From: Prochlorococcus marinus str. MIT 0918
GTDB lineage: Bacteria; Cyanobacteriota; Cyanobacteriia; PCC-6307; Cyanobiaceae
Direction of reading: 5' to 3'
Assembly: GCF_027359415.1 (NCBI RefSeq)
Contig: NZ_CP114780.1
Span: 310,001-374,000, forward strand
Length of the DNA stretch: 64,000 nucleotides
In this document: piece after piece, positions 46,889-58,279 of the stretch
Layout of the letters: each line of letters starts with the position of its first letter
How positions within the stretch are numbered: position 1 is the first letter of the stretch
Made by a program: the position numbers and the translations under genes
The notes under the pieces: generated by a model
What the model was told of the DNA's origin: nothing
The model's input: the letters and a program-made list of their open reading frames with translations, nothing else
Database searches by the model: none

Positions 46889-48811
46889 TTAATTATGAAA
46901 ATATTTCCATATATTATAAGCAAGTTCATTTCCGATACCAGGTACCTTTTCTATATCTTTTAAACTTGCTATCTTTAATGCTTCTATAGACGTAAAGTGG
47001 GCTAATAGTGTTTTAATACGTTTATTTCCTATTCCTTCTATATCAGTTAAATGTGATCTAGTAATGTTTTTAGATCTCTTGTTTTGATGAAAAGTAAGAG
47101 CAAATCTGTGTGCTTCATCTCTAATTCTCCGTAATAACATAATTGAAGGATCAGTTATTTCTGTGTCTAAAGAAGTATTTGAACCTATAATAAATACTTC
47201 TTCATTTTTTTTTGCTAAAGAACATAATAAAATATCATTTTCAAGATTTAATTTTTCTAACGCTTTAAAAGCAGAATTAAGTTGACCTTTCCCACCATCA
47301 ATTAATACGAGATCCGGTAAGTCTTTTATGGTTATAGGGTCTAATATACTATTATTATTAGCTTTAATATTTAGAATATCTATTCCATCCTTTTTGTAAT
47401 TTGACCATCTTAAGAATCTTCTAGTAATAACTTCTTCAATTGATAAATAATCATCACTATGTCCTATTTGGACAAAACTTGATTTAATATTATATTTTCT
47501 ATAATGTTGTTTAGCAGGTATACCATCTATAAAAACAACTTGAGATGCTACTGCGTCACTTCCCTGAATATGACTAATATCATACCCTTCTATCCGATGA
47601 GGAATTGTATTTAAATCTAATAACTCTGTTAAAGCTTCTAATTCCAAGTGTGCTTTTTCAATAGATTGAGTTGTTTTGATTAATTCATGATGAGCATTCT
47701 TTTTTACTAAATTAATTAGTTTTAGTTTTTTATTTCTCTTAGGTACTATTAACCTAACTTTTCTTTTTCTCAATTCTGATAACCAATCCTCTATTAAACT
47801 ATTTTGTTGTAATTTTTCTTCAATAATTATTTCGGGAGGGATTTCTATAGAATCCATTTCAGTGTAATGCTCCTCCATGACTCTTTGTATAATTAATAAT
47901 TTATCTACATCATTAATCTCATTTGTAAATGCTAATCTACCTATCAATTTCCCTGATCTAATTTGAAATAATTGAATACATATTGTTTTATCATTTGATG
48001 AAGATGCAATCACATCTCTATTAATATTAGAATCTGGATCAGTTATATTTTGTGTTTGACCTAGTCGTTTTAATCCTCTCAATTGATCTCTTATTTTAAT
48101 TGCTGATTCATATTTCATGTCATCAGAAAAATTCTTCATCTTAGTTTCTAGTTCACTTATAAGTATTTCTGTTCTACCTTGAAATATCATTTCTATATTT
48201 TTTATTGTCTTTTTATATTCTTCTGAACTAATTAATTCCTGACAAACGCCTGGGCATCTATTAATAGAATAGTTCAGGCAAGGCTTATCTTTATATAAAG
48301 GCGTAAATCTTTGTCTGACAGGAAAGATCTTTTTTAATAGTCCTAAAGTATTTCTAAGCAATGTCACATCAACAAAAGGCCCAAAATATCTATCTTTTAT
48401 ATTTCTATTTCTTCTTCTCCTAGTAAGAAATATCCTAGGATACTTTTCGCTCCATGTTATACAGACAAAAGGATATTTCTTATCATCTTTAAGTAATATA
48501 TTAAAATAAGGTTTATTAGTTTTAATTAAATTAGATTCTAATGTTAAGGCTTCATCTTCATTATTAGTTATTATATATTCTATATCAAATATCTGTCTTA
48601 CCATTAGTGATATCCTAGCACTAATTTCATTTTGATTATTAAAATATGTTTTTACTCTATTACGTAAGCTTTTAGATTTACCTATATACAATATTCTATC
48701 ATTATAGTCTTTAAATAAATAGCAGCCAGGCAGTAAAGGTATTAACTTTATGATCTTTTTTAATCTATCTAAATCATGTTTTAATGATTGAAGATTTGAA
48801 GAAGAGCACAA
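46889..48811 (-). CDS. uvrC: Excinuclease ABC subunit C
   Basis: A 640-residue UvrC making the 3' and 5' incisions in nucleotide excision repair. N-terminal GIY-YIG domain: 'PGCYLFKDYNDRILYIGKSK' (28-47). Cysteine-rich 'CLNYSINRCPGVCQ' (178-191) for an Fe-S centre. UvrB-interaction segment 'MKYESAIKIRDQLRGL' (UVR motif). RNase H-like domain 'EGYDISHIQGSDAVAS' and 'LVLIDGGKGQLN'. C-terminal helix-hairpin-helix 'IEGIGNKRIKTLLAHF'. It lies 7 bp downstream of the flavin-reductase-like gene. Confidence 0.96.
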   Translation of the reverse strand: MCSSSNLQSLKHDLDRLKKIIKLIPLLPGCYLFKDYNDRILYIGKSKSLRNRVKTYFNNQNEISARISLMVRQIFDIEYIITNNEDEALTLESNLIKTNKPYFNILLKDDKKYPFVCITWSEKYPRIFLTRRRRNRNIKDRYFGPFVDVTLLRNTLGLLKKIFPVRQRFTPLYKDKPCLNYSINRCPGVCQELISSEEYKKTIKNIEMIFQGRTEILISELETKMKNFSDDMKYESAIKIRDQLRGLKRLGQTQNITDPDSNINRDVIASSSNDKTICIQLFQIRSGKLIGRLAFTNEINDVDKLLIIQRVMEEHYTEMDSIEIPPEIIIEEKLQQNSLIEDWLSELRKRKVRLIVPKRNKKLKLINLVKKNAHHELIKTTQSIEKAHLELEALTELLDLNTIPHRIEGYDISHIQGSDAVASQVVFIDGIPAKQHYRKYNIKSSFVQIGHSDDYLSIEEVITRRFLRWSNYKKDGIDILNIKANNNSILDPITIKDLPDLVLIDGGKGQLNSAFKALEKLNLENDILLCSLAKKNEEVFIIGSNTSLDTEITDPSIMLLRRIRDEAHRFALTFHQNKRSKNITRSHLTDIEGIGNKRIKTLLAHFTSIEALKIASLKDIEKVPGIGNELAYNIWKYFHN

Positions 48812-48818
48812 AATAAGC

Positions 48819-49301
48819 TCAACCTCCGTATGACCAGCCTGTTGAAGAAAGGTTCAGTGATTCTGAATCTTTTATAAGGTCTGCTGATATAACTTCAGCT
48901 ACAAAGACAGAATGATCACCTTGTGATATTGAACCAACAACTTTACATTCTATTCCTCCTATAGCATCTTCTAATATAGGTAATCCAAATTCACCGAACT
49001 TATATGGTGTTGATTCAAAACGACCTCCAAGCCCTTTTTGAGGCTTGAAAAATATTGCTGCAAGGTCTTTTTGATCAGATCTAAGAACGTTCAGACAAAA
49101 CTTATTTGTTCTTTTAATAATTTCGTGACTAGAACCTTCTTTTCGAACAGCCATAACTACCAAGGGAGGTACGAATGAGCCTTGGGTTACCCAACTCGCT
49201 GTAAAACCATTAATGTCTTCTCCTTCACGAAGAGTACAAATGAAGATTCCATGAGGTATCTTTCTCAGTAGTACCTTCTTTGCTTCTAAATTCAGAGTCA
49301 T
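48819..49301 (-). CDS. Flavin reductase-like FMN-binding protein
   Basis: A 160-residue protein with a single flavin reductase-like domain. 'IPHGIFICTLREGEDINGFTASWVTQGSFVPPLVV' residues 15-49 contain the FMN phosphate-binding TASW segment. 'FCLNVLRSDQKDL' and 'GDHSVFVAEV' are also typical. In cyanobacteria this domain is usually the C-terminus of longer flavodiiron proteins; here it stands alone. The partner oxidase is unknown. It is cotranscribed with uvrC by spacing. Confidence 0.85.
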   Translation of the reverse strand: MTLNLEAKKVLLRKIPHGIFICTLREGEDINGFTASWVTQGSFVPPLVVMAVRKEGSSHEIIKRTNKFCLNVLRSDQKDLAAIFFKPQKGLGGRFESTPYKFGEFGLPILEDAIGGIECKVVGSISQGDHSVFVAEVISADLIKDSESLNLSSTGWSYGG

Positions 49302-49367
49302 AGTCGTATATTAATTAAACTGACTCTAATCTCAAATCCTAAATATTAACAACCATCAACTTAAATA

Positions 49368-49850
49368 ATGAAAGTTTTATACCCAGGTAGTTTCGATCCA
49401 CTAACATATGGACATCTTGATCTAGTCCAAAGAGCCTCTGAGCGATTTGGAGATGTAATAATTGCTATTTTAGATAATCCTACAAAAGTTCCCACATTTT
49501 CTATCGAAAGACGAATTCAGCAAATTAATTCCTCAATAAGCAATTTGCAAGGTATTAGAGTTATTAGCTATAGAGGCTTAACAGTACAATGTGCAAAAAA
49601 GTACAAAGTTGATCTAATATTAAGGGGACTAAGAGCTATGAGTGATTTTGAGTATGAACTTCAGATAGCTCATACAAATAGGACTTTGGATAATTCAATA
49701 GAAACTATATTTTTAGCAACAGAATCACATCATAGTTTTTTAAGTAGTTCAGTAGTTAAAGAAGTAGCACTGTTTGGGGGCAAGGTAGATCATATGGTTC
49801 CACCGATTGTTGCTACTGATCTTTATCAAATAAATAATAAAAATAAATAA
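49368..49850 (+). CDS. coaD: Phosphopantetheine adenylyltransferase
   Basis: A 160-residue enzyme that makes dephospho-CoA from phosphopantetheine and ATP. The nucleotidyl-transferase motif '[16 protein letters not shown]' (TxGH, residues 4-19), '[15 protein letters not shown]' (about 86) and the ISST-type '[15 protein letters not shown]' (about 123) are clear. It is divergent from the flavin reductase gene and convergent with dacB (4 bp gap). Confidence 0.96.
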   Translation: MKVLYPGSFDPLTYGHLDLVQRASERFGDVIIAILDNPTKVPTFSIERRIQQINSSISNLQGIRVISYRGLTVQCAKKYKVDLILRGLRAMSDFEYELQIAHTNRTLDNSIETIFLATESHHSFLSSSVVKEVALFGGKVDHMVPPIVATDLYQINNKNK

Positions 49851-49854
49851 TTAA

Positions 49855-51138
49855 TTAATAATTACATTTTTTTTGGTTGTAAATAGCTGAAAGAATATCA
49901 TTAAAGTAATTTAAATTAATAAAACTATTATTTTGTATAATACTCAAGATTAAATTACCATTAGGAGTATTTACAATATAGCCTGATAGTGATCTTACAT
50001 TTTGAAGAGTACCTGTCTTTCCAATGAAGTTACCATAAGTTTCTTTTGAAATATAATTATTTCTAAGTGTTCCTCTATATCCAACTAAAGAAAATGATGA
50101 TACGTAATACTTTCGGTGTTTATGATTATCCATATAATAAAGAATTTTGGCTAATGATAATGTTGTACTTCTATTTTTTCTTGATAGACCACTACCATCA
50201 AATAAAGAAAATCCATGCTTTTGTATACCAATATTACTTAGCCAAGATGATAATCTCTTAATTGCTATTTTATTATTCCAAGACTTAGCAGAATTTCGTA
50301 ATAAAATTTCACTAGTAAAATTATGACTTTCAGAATTGGCTAAATTTAGCAACATGTAAATAGGGGCAGAATTTATCACATATATAATATCTCTATTATA
50401 ATTAGTATTAAATAAATTTAGGTCTAAATATTTAATAGGAATTTCAATATTACTAGTAGATAAATAAGAAGCTAGGATATTAGAAAATCGATTAATAGGA
50501 TTCTGAACTGAATTAGTATTAGAATTACTTGTAAGGGCTAATTTAGTTATTGGAGCTCCATAGGATTCTAACTTGTCATTCTTATGCCAGTATTCAGGCC
50601 ACCAATATTCCTTTTTTATCTCATAGAGTAAGATTTTATTATTTTTTTTGTATAAAAATTTATTATTAATAATAGAATCTGAAATTTCTTTTACATGATT
50701 TATATTTAAATCTGGATCTCCTTGTCCTAATACTTCGTAATTTCCAGAAGAATTTTTATATACCTTTGTAGATAAAGTAGAGTTCGGACCTAATTTTGAA
50801 AGTGCATATGCTGTTGAAAATAATTTAGTATTCGATGCTGGGATTAATTGTTTATTACTATTAATATCTACAATTATATCTGAATTATCCTTAATTAAGG
50901 TAATGCCCCATGAATTTTCATATGGATATATAATACTTCTAATTTTATTATCAAGTGGTATACAGATATTTTTATTAAAATCACTTGTTTTTAAGACATA
51001 CTTAGTATATTCATTATATATAAAGTCAGGTATTAGATTTTTAAAATTAAAATTATTCTTATTTAAGGAGAAGGAAAAAATACCTGTAAATATACTTAAT
51101 AAAATTAATCTCTTTCTCATAAACCTATTAATCAACAT
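49855..51138 (-). CDS. dacB: D-alanyl-D-alanine carboxypeptidase/endopeptidase (PBP4 type)
   Basis: A 427-residue class C penicillin-binding protein. N-terminal signal/anchor 'RLILLSIFTGIFSFSL' (10-25). Active-site motifs are SNTK in 'LIPASNTKLFSTAYAL' (about 102), SHN in 'ANSESHNFTSEILLR' (about 275), and KTGT in 'FIGKTGTLQNVRSLSGYI' (about 377). It trims peptidoglycan crosslinks in the periplasm. It is the last gene of a four-gene minus-strand unit (dapF, cysteine desulfurase, DUF1995, dacB). Confidence 0.92.
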   Translation of the reverse strand: MLINRFMRKRLILLSIFTGIFSFSLNKNNFNFKNLIPDFIYNEYTKYVLKTSDFNKNICIPLDNKIRSIIYPYENSWGITLIKDNSDIIVDINSNKQLIPASNTKLFSTAYALSKLGPNSTLSTKVYKNSSGNYEVLGQGDPDLNINHVKEISDSIINNKFLYKKNNKILLYEIKKEYWWPEYWHKNDKLESYGAPITKLALTSNSNTNSVQNPINRFSNILASYLSTSNIEIPIKYLDLNLFNTNYNRDIIYVINSAPIYMLLNLANSESHNFTSEILLRNSAKSWNNKIAIKRLSSWLSNIGIQKHGFSLFDGSGLSRKNRSTTLSLAKILYYMDNHKHRKYYVSSFSLVGYRGTLRNNYISKETYGNFIGKTGTLQNVRSLSGYIVNTPNGNLILSIIQNNSFINLNYFNDILSAIYNQKKCNY

Positions 51139-51139
51139 T

Positions 51140-51778
51140 TTAATCAGACAAGGCTATTGTTATAGATTCTTTATCAGGTCTTGATGTAAATGATTCCTTA
51201 AACCTAAATCCATCTCTAGAATAAGAGTATAATAACCAATCATTGTCATACTTTTTATAAAGTGCTCCTGTATTGAATGGTTCTAACCAATAAAGTTTAT
51301 ACCAGGACTTAATAAAGTTTATTCTTCGTTCTCTTCCTACATAACCTACTCCAATAGCTGTCTCTTCTAGTTTGCCATTTATCATAATACTAGGGACATG
51401 TATAGAGTTAATTAATTTCTCATAATCATCATATTCATATGGCTGAGGTGATACAGATATAACTAAATTATAATTTATAGTAGATATATTATCTGATAAT
51501 TCTTTATATGAATAAATGATTGATGATAGTTCGGGATAATCTCGTTTAGCTAGCGCTGTGTTTCCTGAATCAGAAAAGATAACAATAGGACTATAATTAC
51601 TATTAAAAAGACTTTTATATAGTCTAAATGTAATGGGCATCAATTTTAAACCTTGAAAACCAAGAAATATTGAAAATCTATTATTATTAGCATCTTTTAA
51701 TGCAGATAATAATGAGAATAAAATTTCCTCTTCACAAAGTTGTAAGTCAGATGGAAGGTTAATTTTATTAGTACTCAT
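51140..51778 (-). CDS. DUF1995 family protein (LPA3-like)
   Basis: A 212-residue protein of the cyanobacterial/plastid DUF1995 family. 'AKRDYPELSSIIYSYKEL' and 'LVISVSPQPYEYDDYEKLI' match, as does the C-terminal 'GALYKKYDNDWLLYS'. The plant homologue LPA3 aids photosystem II assembly; a similar role is inferred only. No membrane span. It overlaps the cysteine desulfurase gene by four bases and is 1 bp from dacB. Confidence 0.8.
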   Translation of the reverse strand: MSTNKINLPSDLQLCEEEILFSLLSALKDANNNRFSIFLGFQGLKLMPITFRLYKSLFNSNYSPIVIFSDSGNTALAKRDYPELSSIIYSYKELSDNISTINYNLVISVSPQPYEYDDYEKLINSIHVPSIMINGKLEETAIGVGYVGRERRINFIKSWYKLYWLEPFNTGALYKKYDNDWLLYSYSRDGFRFKESFTSRPDKESITIALSD

Positions 51779-52971
51779 AAATCCATATTAAATAACTTTG
51801 TTATTGTAGAGTCTATAATATTAGCCACCTGAATTGTATCTAGGTTTAAATTCCATGAACCAAGACTTATTCTAATTGATGAACCTAACAGTTTATCCTC
51901 TATTCCAATTGCTTTTAAAACATAGCTTTTCTTATTATTGTATGAGGAACAAGCTGTCCCACTACTAATATATATACCTTTATTTGAAAGTTCTAAAACT
52001 AGTTTATTTGCTGATAGTACCTTATTATTTCTTGGAAGTATGATCAATGATATATGATTTGGAAGACGATTTATATTATCGCCAGTAAATACAATACCTT
52101 CAATTTTATTTATTCTTTCCCTTAATTGTGTGGTCTTCTTTGAAATATCACTGGATTCAAATATAAAATCACCAGAATTTATAGAGGAACATTTATTAAT
52201 TTGATGTAACGCAATTGACATCCCATAAACTAATGATACAGATTGTGTTCCAGAACGTAAACCTGACTCTTGACCTCCTCCCCCAAGTATTGGAGTAAAG
52301 GACTTTATATTCTTATTATCTATTATTAATAACCCTATTCCCTTTGGACCTCTAAATTTATGAGCTGACGCAGATAAACTGTTAATATTCAAATCATTAA
52401 AATTAAATATTCCTTGTGAAATCACCTGAGTAGCATCTGTATGGATATAAATATTTCTTTTCTTACATTCAGAAGCTATTGAAAAAATAGGTTGAATAGT
52501 CCCTATTTCACTCTGACCCAATATTAAAGAAACAATTTTTGTTGGGTAATCTAGCATTTCCTCCATATATGACAAATCTATACGACCATTTCTATTTACA
52601 GGCCAGTAAAGCAATTGCCATCCTTCATTCTTTAACTGTTCAGCTGCATATTTGACGGCAGGATGTTCTACAGAACTAATTACAATGCGTCCTGGTTTTA
52701 TAGACCTTGCCTTTCCTATTAAAGCAAGATGAATAGATTCAGTAGCATTTGATGTGAAAATTATTTGCTCTGCTGAAACATTAAATAGTTGGCCAATCTT
52801 AAATCTACTTTGTTCTAAAATCTCAGCTGCCTTAATTCCTTCTAAATGTATACTAGAAGCATTACCCCAATATATTCTTTCAGTTTTACTAATCTCCTCT
52901 ATTACTGATGGGTGAGGTGGAGATGTTGAACAAGCATCTAAATAATTCGTATTATTTGTTTCTACAAGCAT
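51775..52971 (-). CDS. Cysteine desulfurase (NifS/IscS family)
   Basis: A 398-residue PLP enzyme that removes sulfur from cysteine for Fe-S clusters and tRNA thiolation. The N-terminal 'YLDACSTSPPHPSVIEEI' (10-27), the PLP lysine in 'SASAHKFRGPKGIGLL' (about residue 203) and the persulfide cysteine in 'YISSGTACSSY' (about 338) are visible. Group I features ('SGLRSGTQSV') point to IscS-like rather than SufS. It is 6 bp downstream of dapF. Confidence 0.93.
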   Translation of the reverse strand: MLVETNNTNYLDACSTSPPHPSVIEEISKTERIYWGNASSIHLEGIKAAEILEQSRFKIGQLFNVSAEQIIFTSNATESIHLALIGKARSIKPGRIVISSVEHPAVKYAAEQLKNEGWQLLYWPVNRNGRIDLSYMEEMLDYPTKIVSLILGQSEIGTIQPIFSIASECKKRNIYIHTDATQVISQGIFNFNDLNINSLSASAHKFRGPKGIGLLIIDNKNIKSFTPILGGGGQESGLRSGTQSVSLVYGMSIALHQINKCSSINSGDFIFESSDISKKTTQLRERINKIEGIVFTGDNINRLPNHISLIILPRNNKVLSANKLVLELSNKGIYISSGTACSSYNNKKSYVLKAIGIEDKLLGSSIRISLGSWNLNLDTIQVANIIDSTITKLFNMDL

Positions 52972-52977
52972 ATATAT

Positions 52978-53835
52978 CTAAATTTCTATTGAACCTGAGA
53001 AAACATATTTAGCTGGTCCACTCATATATATATCTCCACTTTTATTTGGCCATTCTATAAATAAAGTACCTCCGGGCAAAATAATGTTAGCTTTTTCATT
53101 ACATAATTGTAATGTTGCTGAAACAGCTAATGATGCACATGCTCCGGTACCACAAGCAAGTGTAGGACCACAACCTCTTTCCCATACTAATAATTCAAGT
53201 GTTTCTCTATTAACTATTTTTACAAAATGAACATTTGTCTTTTCAGGAAAATATGAACTATTCTCTAATACTGGCCCTAATTTTTCAAAGCGTATAGAAT
53301 CAAAATCATCTATAAAAGTAACTAAATGTGGGTTACCCATGCCAGCAGCATAAATCTGTAAACTTGTATTTTCTATATTAATAATACCTGTAGGAAGATT
53401 ATCCTTACCCGTAGCTAAAGTTGTAGGTATATTATTAGGGGTAAAAGTTGGTTCACCCATATTTACTTTAATATCTCCATTAGTTTGAAATCTTGCATTT
53501 AATAATCCAGCAAGGGTTTCAATATTAAATTCAGTTTGGTTATGTAAATTATTAGTATCAATAATATATTTAACTAGGCATCTAATACCATTCCCACACA
53601 TTTCAGCTAAGGATCCATCGGAGTTATAAATAATCATCTTAGATATTCCATTATGATCTGGTTTGGCATTAATAATAATTCCATCAGCTCCAACACCATA
53701 ATGTCTATCACATAAGCTTTTAATTAAATCTCTTTTAATACTAAATAGTTTATTAGCTTCTGGAGATTTAAATCCATCAATAATTATAAAATCATTACCT
53801 GTACCTTCATATTTCTTAAATTTTATGGGTGTCAT
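52978..53835 (-). CDS. dapF: Diaminopimelate epimerase
   Basis: A 285-residue enzyme interconverting LL- and meso-diaminopimelate for lysine and peptidoglycan. The two catalytic cysteines are in 'AEMCGNGIRCL' (about residue 81) and 'ACGTGACASL' (about 229). 'KYEGTGNDFIIID' opens the protein. First gene of the unit with the desulfurase, DUF1995 and dacB. Confidence 0.96.
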   Translation of the reverse strand: MTPIKFKKYEGTGNDFIIIDGFKSPEANKLFSIKRDLIKSLCDRHYGVGADGIIINAKPDHNGISKMIIYNSDGSLAEMCGNGIRCLVKYIIDTNNLHNQTEFNIETLAGLLNARFQTNGDIKVNMGEPTFTPNNIPTTLATGKDNLPTGIINIENTSLQIYAAGMGNPHLVTFIDDFDSIRFEKLGPVLENSSYFPEKTNVHFVKIVNRETLELLVWERGCGPTLACGTGACASLAVSATLQLCNEKANIILPGGTLFIEWPNKSGDIYMSGPAKYVFSGSIEI

Positions 53836-53952
53836 AGAATTAAAATAATTAAATGAAAATAAGTATTATTATATTTTATTATGGGTGCAACTATTAATAA
53901 ATGTCTTGTAAAATAAGAATAAAGCAATCTTTTATTTCATTACAGAGCATAA

Positions 53953-56529
53953 GTGATCGCAGAATCCTCAAACAAACCTTTATCTAAAGGAATCTCTAAT
54001 ACATACAACCATGCTGATTTAGAAAAAAAATGGCAACAAAAATGGATTGAAAGTTCCTTATATAAGACTAGGCAACCCCAAAAGGATCAAAAAACCTTTT
54101 ATGCATTATCAATGTTTCCATATCCATCTGGAAATCTTCATATGGGACATGTAAGAAATTATGTAATCACAGATGTCTTGGCAAGAATGCATCGCATGAA
54201 AGGTGAAGCAGTTCTTCACCCTATGGGCTGGGATGCATTTGGATTACCAGCCGAGAATGCAGCTATAGATAGAGGGATTGATCCAGATATATGGACTAAA
54301 AAAAATATATCTCAGATGAAAACCCAACTAAATAGTCTTGGGTTATCAGTAGATTGGGAGAGAGAAATTACAACATGTGATGAAGAATATTATAAATGGA
54401 CCCAATATCTATTCCTTGAATTATTTGATGCTGGATTAGCCTACCAAAAATCAGCGACTGTTAATTGGGACCCTATTGACAAGACTGTATTAGCTAATGA
54501 ACAAGTTGATATAAATGGAAAATCGTGGCGATCAGGTGCAATTGTTCAAAAAAAAGAGTTAAAGCAATGGTTCTTAAAAATAACAGATTATGCCGAAGAA
54601 TTACTTAAAGGCTTAAATAAGCTAAGTGGTTGGCCAGATAATGTAAAAACTATGCAAGAGAACTGGATAGGTAAGTCTCAAGGAGTAGAGGTTAAATTTA
54701 AAGTTAAAAATAGTCCTAATCTATTGATAAATGTATTTACAACTAGAATAGATACAATATATGGTGTAAATTATCTGGTTTTAGCTCCTGATCATCATTT
54801 AGTAGATAAATTAATAGCTGATGAAAATAAAGACTCTCTTAAAATTTTTAGAGATAAAGTTAATAGACTTAGTGAACAAGATAGAACATCAGATTCAAAA
54901 CAGAAGCAAGGGTTGGATTTAGGAGCTAAAGCTATAAATCCTATAAATGGAAAATCAATTCCAATTTGGATCGGAGATTATGTACTTTCTTCATATGCCA
55001 CAGGAGCTGTTATGGCAGTTCCAGCTCATGATTTAAGAGATTATGAATTTGCTAAAAAATATACATTACCTATAACATATGTAATTAAGGGAAATAGTAG
55101 TCTAGTTGATGAGACAAGACCATTTACATCAAAAGGTATATTAATCAATTCTGGAAAATTTAATGGGCTAAAGTCTAAAATAGCTATATCAGAAATAACA
55201 AGTGTAGGTATAAATGATGGATGGGCACAGAACAAAGTTAGTTATAAACTTAGAGATTGGTTGATATCACGTCAAAGATATTGGGGATGTCCAATACCAA
55301 TTATTCATTGTGATAAATGTGGAGTAGTACCAGTTCCAATAAAGGATTTACCTATCAAACTTAATAAAGATAAATCTATTAAAAGTATAACTTGTCCAAA
55401 ATGTTCATGTAAGGCAAAATTAGAAACAGACACAATGGATACATTCATGTGTTCATCCTGGTATTTTTTACGATATGTAGACGCAACTAATAAAAATGAA
55501 CCTTTTAATAAAGAGTTAGCAGATAAATGGCTTCCAGTAGATCAATATGTTGGAGGTATTGAACATGCAATATTACATCTCTTATATTCTAGATTTTTTG
55601 TAAAAGCTTTAAAAACTAAGAAACTTATTAATGTAAATGAACCATTTAAAAAGTTATTAACGCAAGGAATGGTTCAAGGAATTACATATAAGAATCCATC
55701 ATCTCAAAAATATATCAAAAATAATGATATAAAAGACCATAAGAATCCATTAGACCCATTAACTGGAGAAAAACTACAAATAGTTTATGAAAAAATGTCA
55801 AAATCTAAATATAATGGAGTTGATCCATCTGATGTGATTAACAAATTTGGAAGCGATACAGCAAGGATGTTTATACTTTTCAAAGCCCCTCCAGAAAAGG
55901 ATTTAGAATGGGACGATTCTGATGTAGAAGGTCAATATAGATTCTTAAATCGTGTATGGAGAATTTTTAATGATCTTCTAAGAGATAGAACTATAGACCT
56001 TTCGAATTCATCTCAGAGCATAGTATATACAGATTTAAATAGTAAAGAATCAAATCTACGTAGAATAGTCCACTTATCAATAAAAAACATATCTAATGAC
56101 CTGGAGGAGAATGCTCAGTTTAATACAGCAATTTCTCAATTAATGATACTTACAAATACACTATATGAAACTGTAGAATATGTCCGAGATTCCCTAATCA
56201 TAGAATCTTTAGAAGTATTAACATTATTATTAGCACCTTTTGCTCCACATTTATCAGAAGAATTTTGGTTTTTGTTAAAAGGCAATGGAAGTGTCCATGA
56301 CCAAAAGTGGCCTAAATTTGATTCAAGGGCAATTATAGAAGATAATTATAATTTAGTGATACAAATTAATGGAAAAGTTAGGGGTATGATTAAAGTCAAT
56401 ATAAATGAATCTGATATTCAGCTAAAGGATAAGGTTTTAAATTCTGAGGTAACTAAGAAGTGGATAGGAGCTAAGCCTATAAAGAGATATATATCAGTTA
56501 AAGGAAAATTAATAAATATTGTAATTTAA
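53953..56529 (+). CDS. leuS: Leucyl-tRNA synthetase
   Basis: A class I synthetase of 858 residues. HIGH motif in '[16 protein letters not shown]' (about 58-73), the editing domain with '[10 protein letters not shown]' (about 249), zinc cysteines 'CDKCGVV' and 'CPKCSCK' (about 455-480), and KMSKS in '[13 protein letters not shown]' (about 615). The start is GTG at 53953. It overlaps the convergent pgi gene by four bases. Confidence 0.96.
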   Translation: MIAESSNKPLSKGISNTYNHADLEKKWQQKWIESSLYKTRQPQKDQKTFYALSMFPYPSGNLHMGHVRNYVITDVLARMHRMKGEAVLHPMGWDAFGLPAENAAIDRGIDPDIWTKKNISQMKTQLNSLGLSVDWEREITTCDEEYYKWTQYLFLELFDAGLAYQKSATVNWDPIDKTVLANEQVDINGKSWRSGAIVQKKELKQWFLKITDYAEELLKGLNKLSGWPDNVKTMQENWIGKSQGVEVKFKVKNSPNLLINVFTTRIDTIYGVNYLVLAPDHHLVDKLIADENKDSLKIFRDKVNRLSEQDRTSDSKQKQGLDLGAKAINPINGKSIPIWIGDYVLSSYATGAVMAVPAHDLRDYEFAKKYTLPITYVIKGNSSLVDETRPFTSKGILINSGKFNGLKSKIAISEITSVGINDGWAQNKVSYKLRDWLISRQRYWGCPIPIIHCDKCGVVPVPIKDLPIKLNKDKSIKSITCPKCSCKAKLETDTMDTFMCSSWYFLRYVDATNKNEPFNKELADKWLPVDQYVGGIEHAILHLLYSRFFVKALKTKKLINVNEPFKKLLTQGMVQGITYKNPSSQKYIKNNDIKDHKNPLDPLTGEKLQIVYEKMSKSKYNGVDPSDVINKFGSDTARMFILFKAPPEKDLEWDDSDVEGQYRFLNRVWRIFNDLLRDRTIDLSNSSQSIVYTDLNSKESNLRRIVHLSIKNISNDLEENAQFNTAISQLMILTNTLYETVEYVRDSLIIESLEVLTLLLAPFAPHLSEEFWFLLKGNGSVHDQKWPKFDSRAIIEDNYNLVIQINGKVRGMIKVNINESDIQLKDKVLNSEVTKKWIGAKPIKRYISVKGKLINIVI

Positions 56530-58136
56530 TTAGTTCTTTTAATAATTAATGATGAAGGTTCTGACCAATCTCCATTAATCGTGTAAAAATCTTGATTTAC
56601 AGATATGTGCCTTATTATAAGAAAGACACTCTCACAGGATGAATGATTTAGCTTAGAGACAATGTCATTAATAGAGTATGGTTTTTTATCAGAAAGAATA
56701 TTCTCTATCTGTAGTTTAAGAGAAATTAAATTAGAAGCCGCTTTTTTACCAGCCTCTACTCCTGGTTGATGGTAGGCGTTAATATCAATTAATTCAGCAT
56801 ATAATCCTACAGATCTTTCAAATAAAGCAATTAAGGCTCCTAAAGAAAATGCATTAAATTTTCTAAGACTAATTGTTATACTTTGTCGACCATTTTCTGA
56901 AAGAGCGAGTCTAGTGCCTTGTAAGAACCCAGATAAGTAATCTCCTGGTGATTTATCATTTAATGTAGGAATATCCTTGTTATCTTGTAAAATTTCTATA
57001 AATGTAACAAAAAAGTTATCTATACCATCTCTTAATTGCTGAACATATGCATGTTGATCAGTAGAGCCTTTATTTCCATAAACTGATAAGCCTTGATTTA
57101 CTATATTACCGCTTCTGTCTTCCTGCTTCCCTAAGGATTCCATAATTAATTGTTGAAGGTATTTACTAAAAACTTCCAATCTGTCTTGATATGGAAGTAC
57201 AACCATATCTCTAAGTCCTTTACCATCCCCAGAGTAATACCAAGCAGAAGCTAATAATGCTGATGGGTTTTGGTAAATATTTTTTTCCCTTGTTATTGAA
57301 TCCATAGTTGATGCTCCTTTAAGAAAATCATAAATATTTTCATCAATTAAAGCTAAAGGAAGGAGGCCTACAGATCCAGTTATACTTGTTCTTCCACCTA
57401 CCCAATCAGGCAGATCAAACCTTTTTAGCCATGATTCCGATTTAGCAATTTTGTCTAATAAACTATCTTTCATTGTTATTGCTATTGATCTTTTAGACCA
57501 TTCAATATTATTTCTCAACAAGAAATGCTTAGCTTGATCCATTGCTATTTGTGGTTCTGGTGTACCTCCAGATTTACTAACTACAACAAATAAAGTTGTT
57601 TTAAGATTATTTTTTAATGAAACTAACTTATCATTAATACCATTTGTATCAACATTATCAATAAAAATAAAATTCAAACCTTTAGTTGATTTCTTTAATG
57701 CATTTATTATTAAAATAGGACCTAAACCACTACCCCCAATACCTATCCAACAAACATCTGTAAATGGCTTATTATCTTCATTTTTAATTTTACCTGAGAG
57801 TATATTTCTTCCAAATTCAGCTATATCTGAAATTCCTTCTGTTACAAGATTAGATATTTCTTTTGTAGGTGCAAGTAAAGAATCTCTTAACCAGTAATGA
57901 CCAACTTGTCTGTTTTCATCTGCATTTGATATAGCTCCTTTTTCTAATTTATCAATAGCATCAAAAGCTTTGTTAAAAGGTGTTGATAATGATTCTATAT
58001 TAGATGAAGTGATTTTCATTCTACTAATATCAAGCCACAAGCCCAACTCATCATTAAAATAAAGCAAGTTAGAAAAGCGTTTCCATTGTAGATTGGCATT
58101 ATCGCTGCTGAAGTCTGGGAAGTTCATATTTGGCAA
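56526..58136 (-). CDS. pgi: Glucose-6-phosphate isomerase
   Basis: A 536-residue enzyme interconverting glucose-6-phosphate and fructose-6-phosphate. '[17 protein letters not shown]' (about 128-144), '[12 protein letters not shown]' (about 190), the catalytic lysine/histidine region '[18 protein letters not shown]' (about 355) and '[16 protein letters not shown]' (about 460) match the family. It ends four bases inside the leuS stop on the other strand. Confidence 0.96.
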   Translation of the reverse strand: MPNMNFPDFSSDNANLQWKRFSNLLYFNDELGLWLDISRMKITSSNIESLSTPFNKAFDAIDKLEKGAISNADENRQVGHYWLRDSLLAPTKEISNLVTEGISDIAEFGRNILSGKIKNEDNKPFTDVCWIGIGGSGLGPILIINALKKSTKGLNFIFIDNVDTNGINDKLVSLKNNLKTTLFVVVSKSGGTPEPQIAMDQAKHFLLRNNIEWSKRSIAITMKDSLLDKIAKSESWLKRFDLPDWVGGRTSITGSVGLLPLALIDENIYDFLKGASTMDSITREKNIYQNPSALLASAWYYSGDGKGLRDMVVLPYQDRLEVFSKYLQQLIMESLGKQEDRSGNIVNQGLSVYGNKGSTDQHAYVQQLRDGIDNFFVTFIEILQDNKDIPTLNDKSPGDYLSGFLQGTRLALSENGRQSITISLRKFNAFSLGALIALFERSVGLYAELIDINAYHQPGVEAGKKAASNLISLKLQIENILSDKKPYSINDIVSKLNHSSCESVFLIIRHISVNQDFYTINGDWSEPSSLIIKRTN

Positions 58137-58279
58137 AAACTCTGTCGTTTATTCTCAACTGCTTATAGTATGAATGATTTAGCAGAAAAATACGAGGAAT
58201 TATTAAAGAAACAAATTAATTGGACAGTTATCATTATTAACTATATTATTAATTAATCAGTAATGATACTTACTTCTAT

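Noticed and set aside
50903-51184. 93-codon frame opposite dacB and DUF1995
   Set aside because: Covers the end of one real gene and the start of another in antisense; no independent support.
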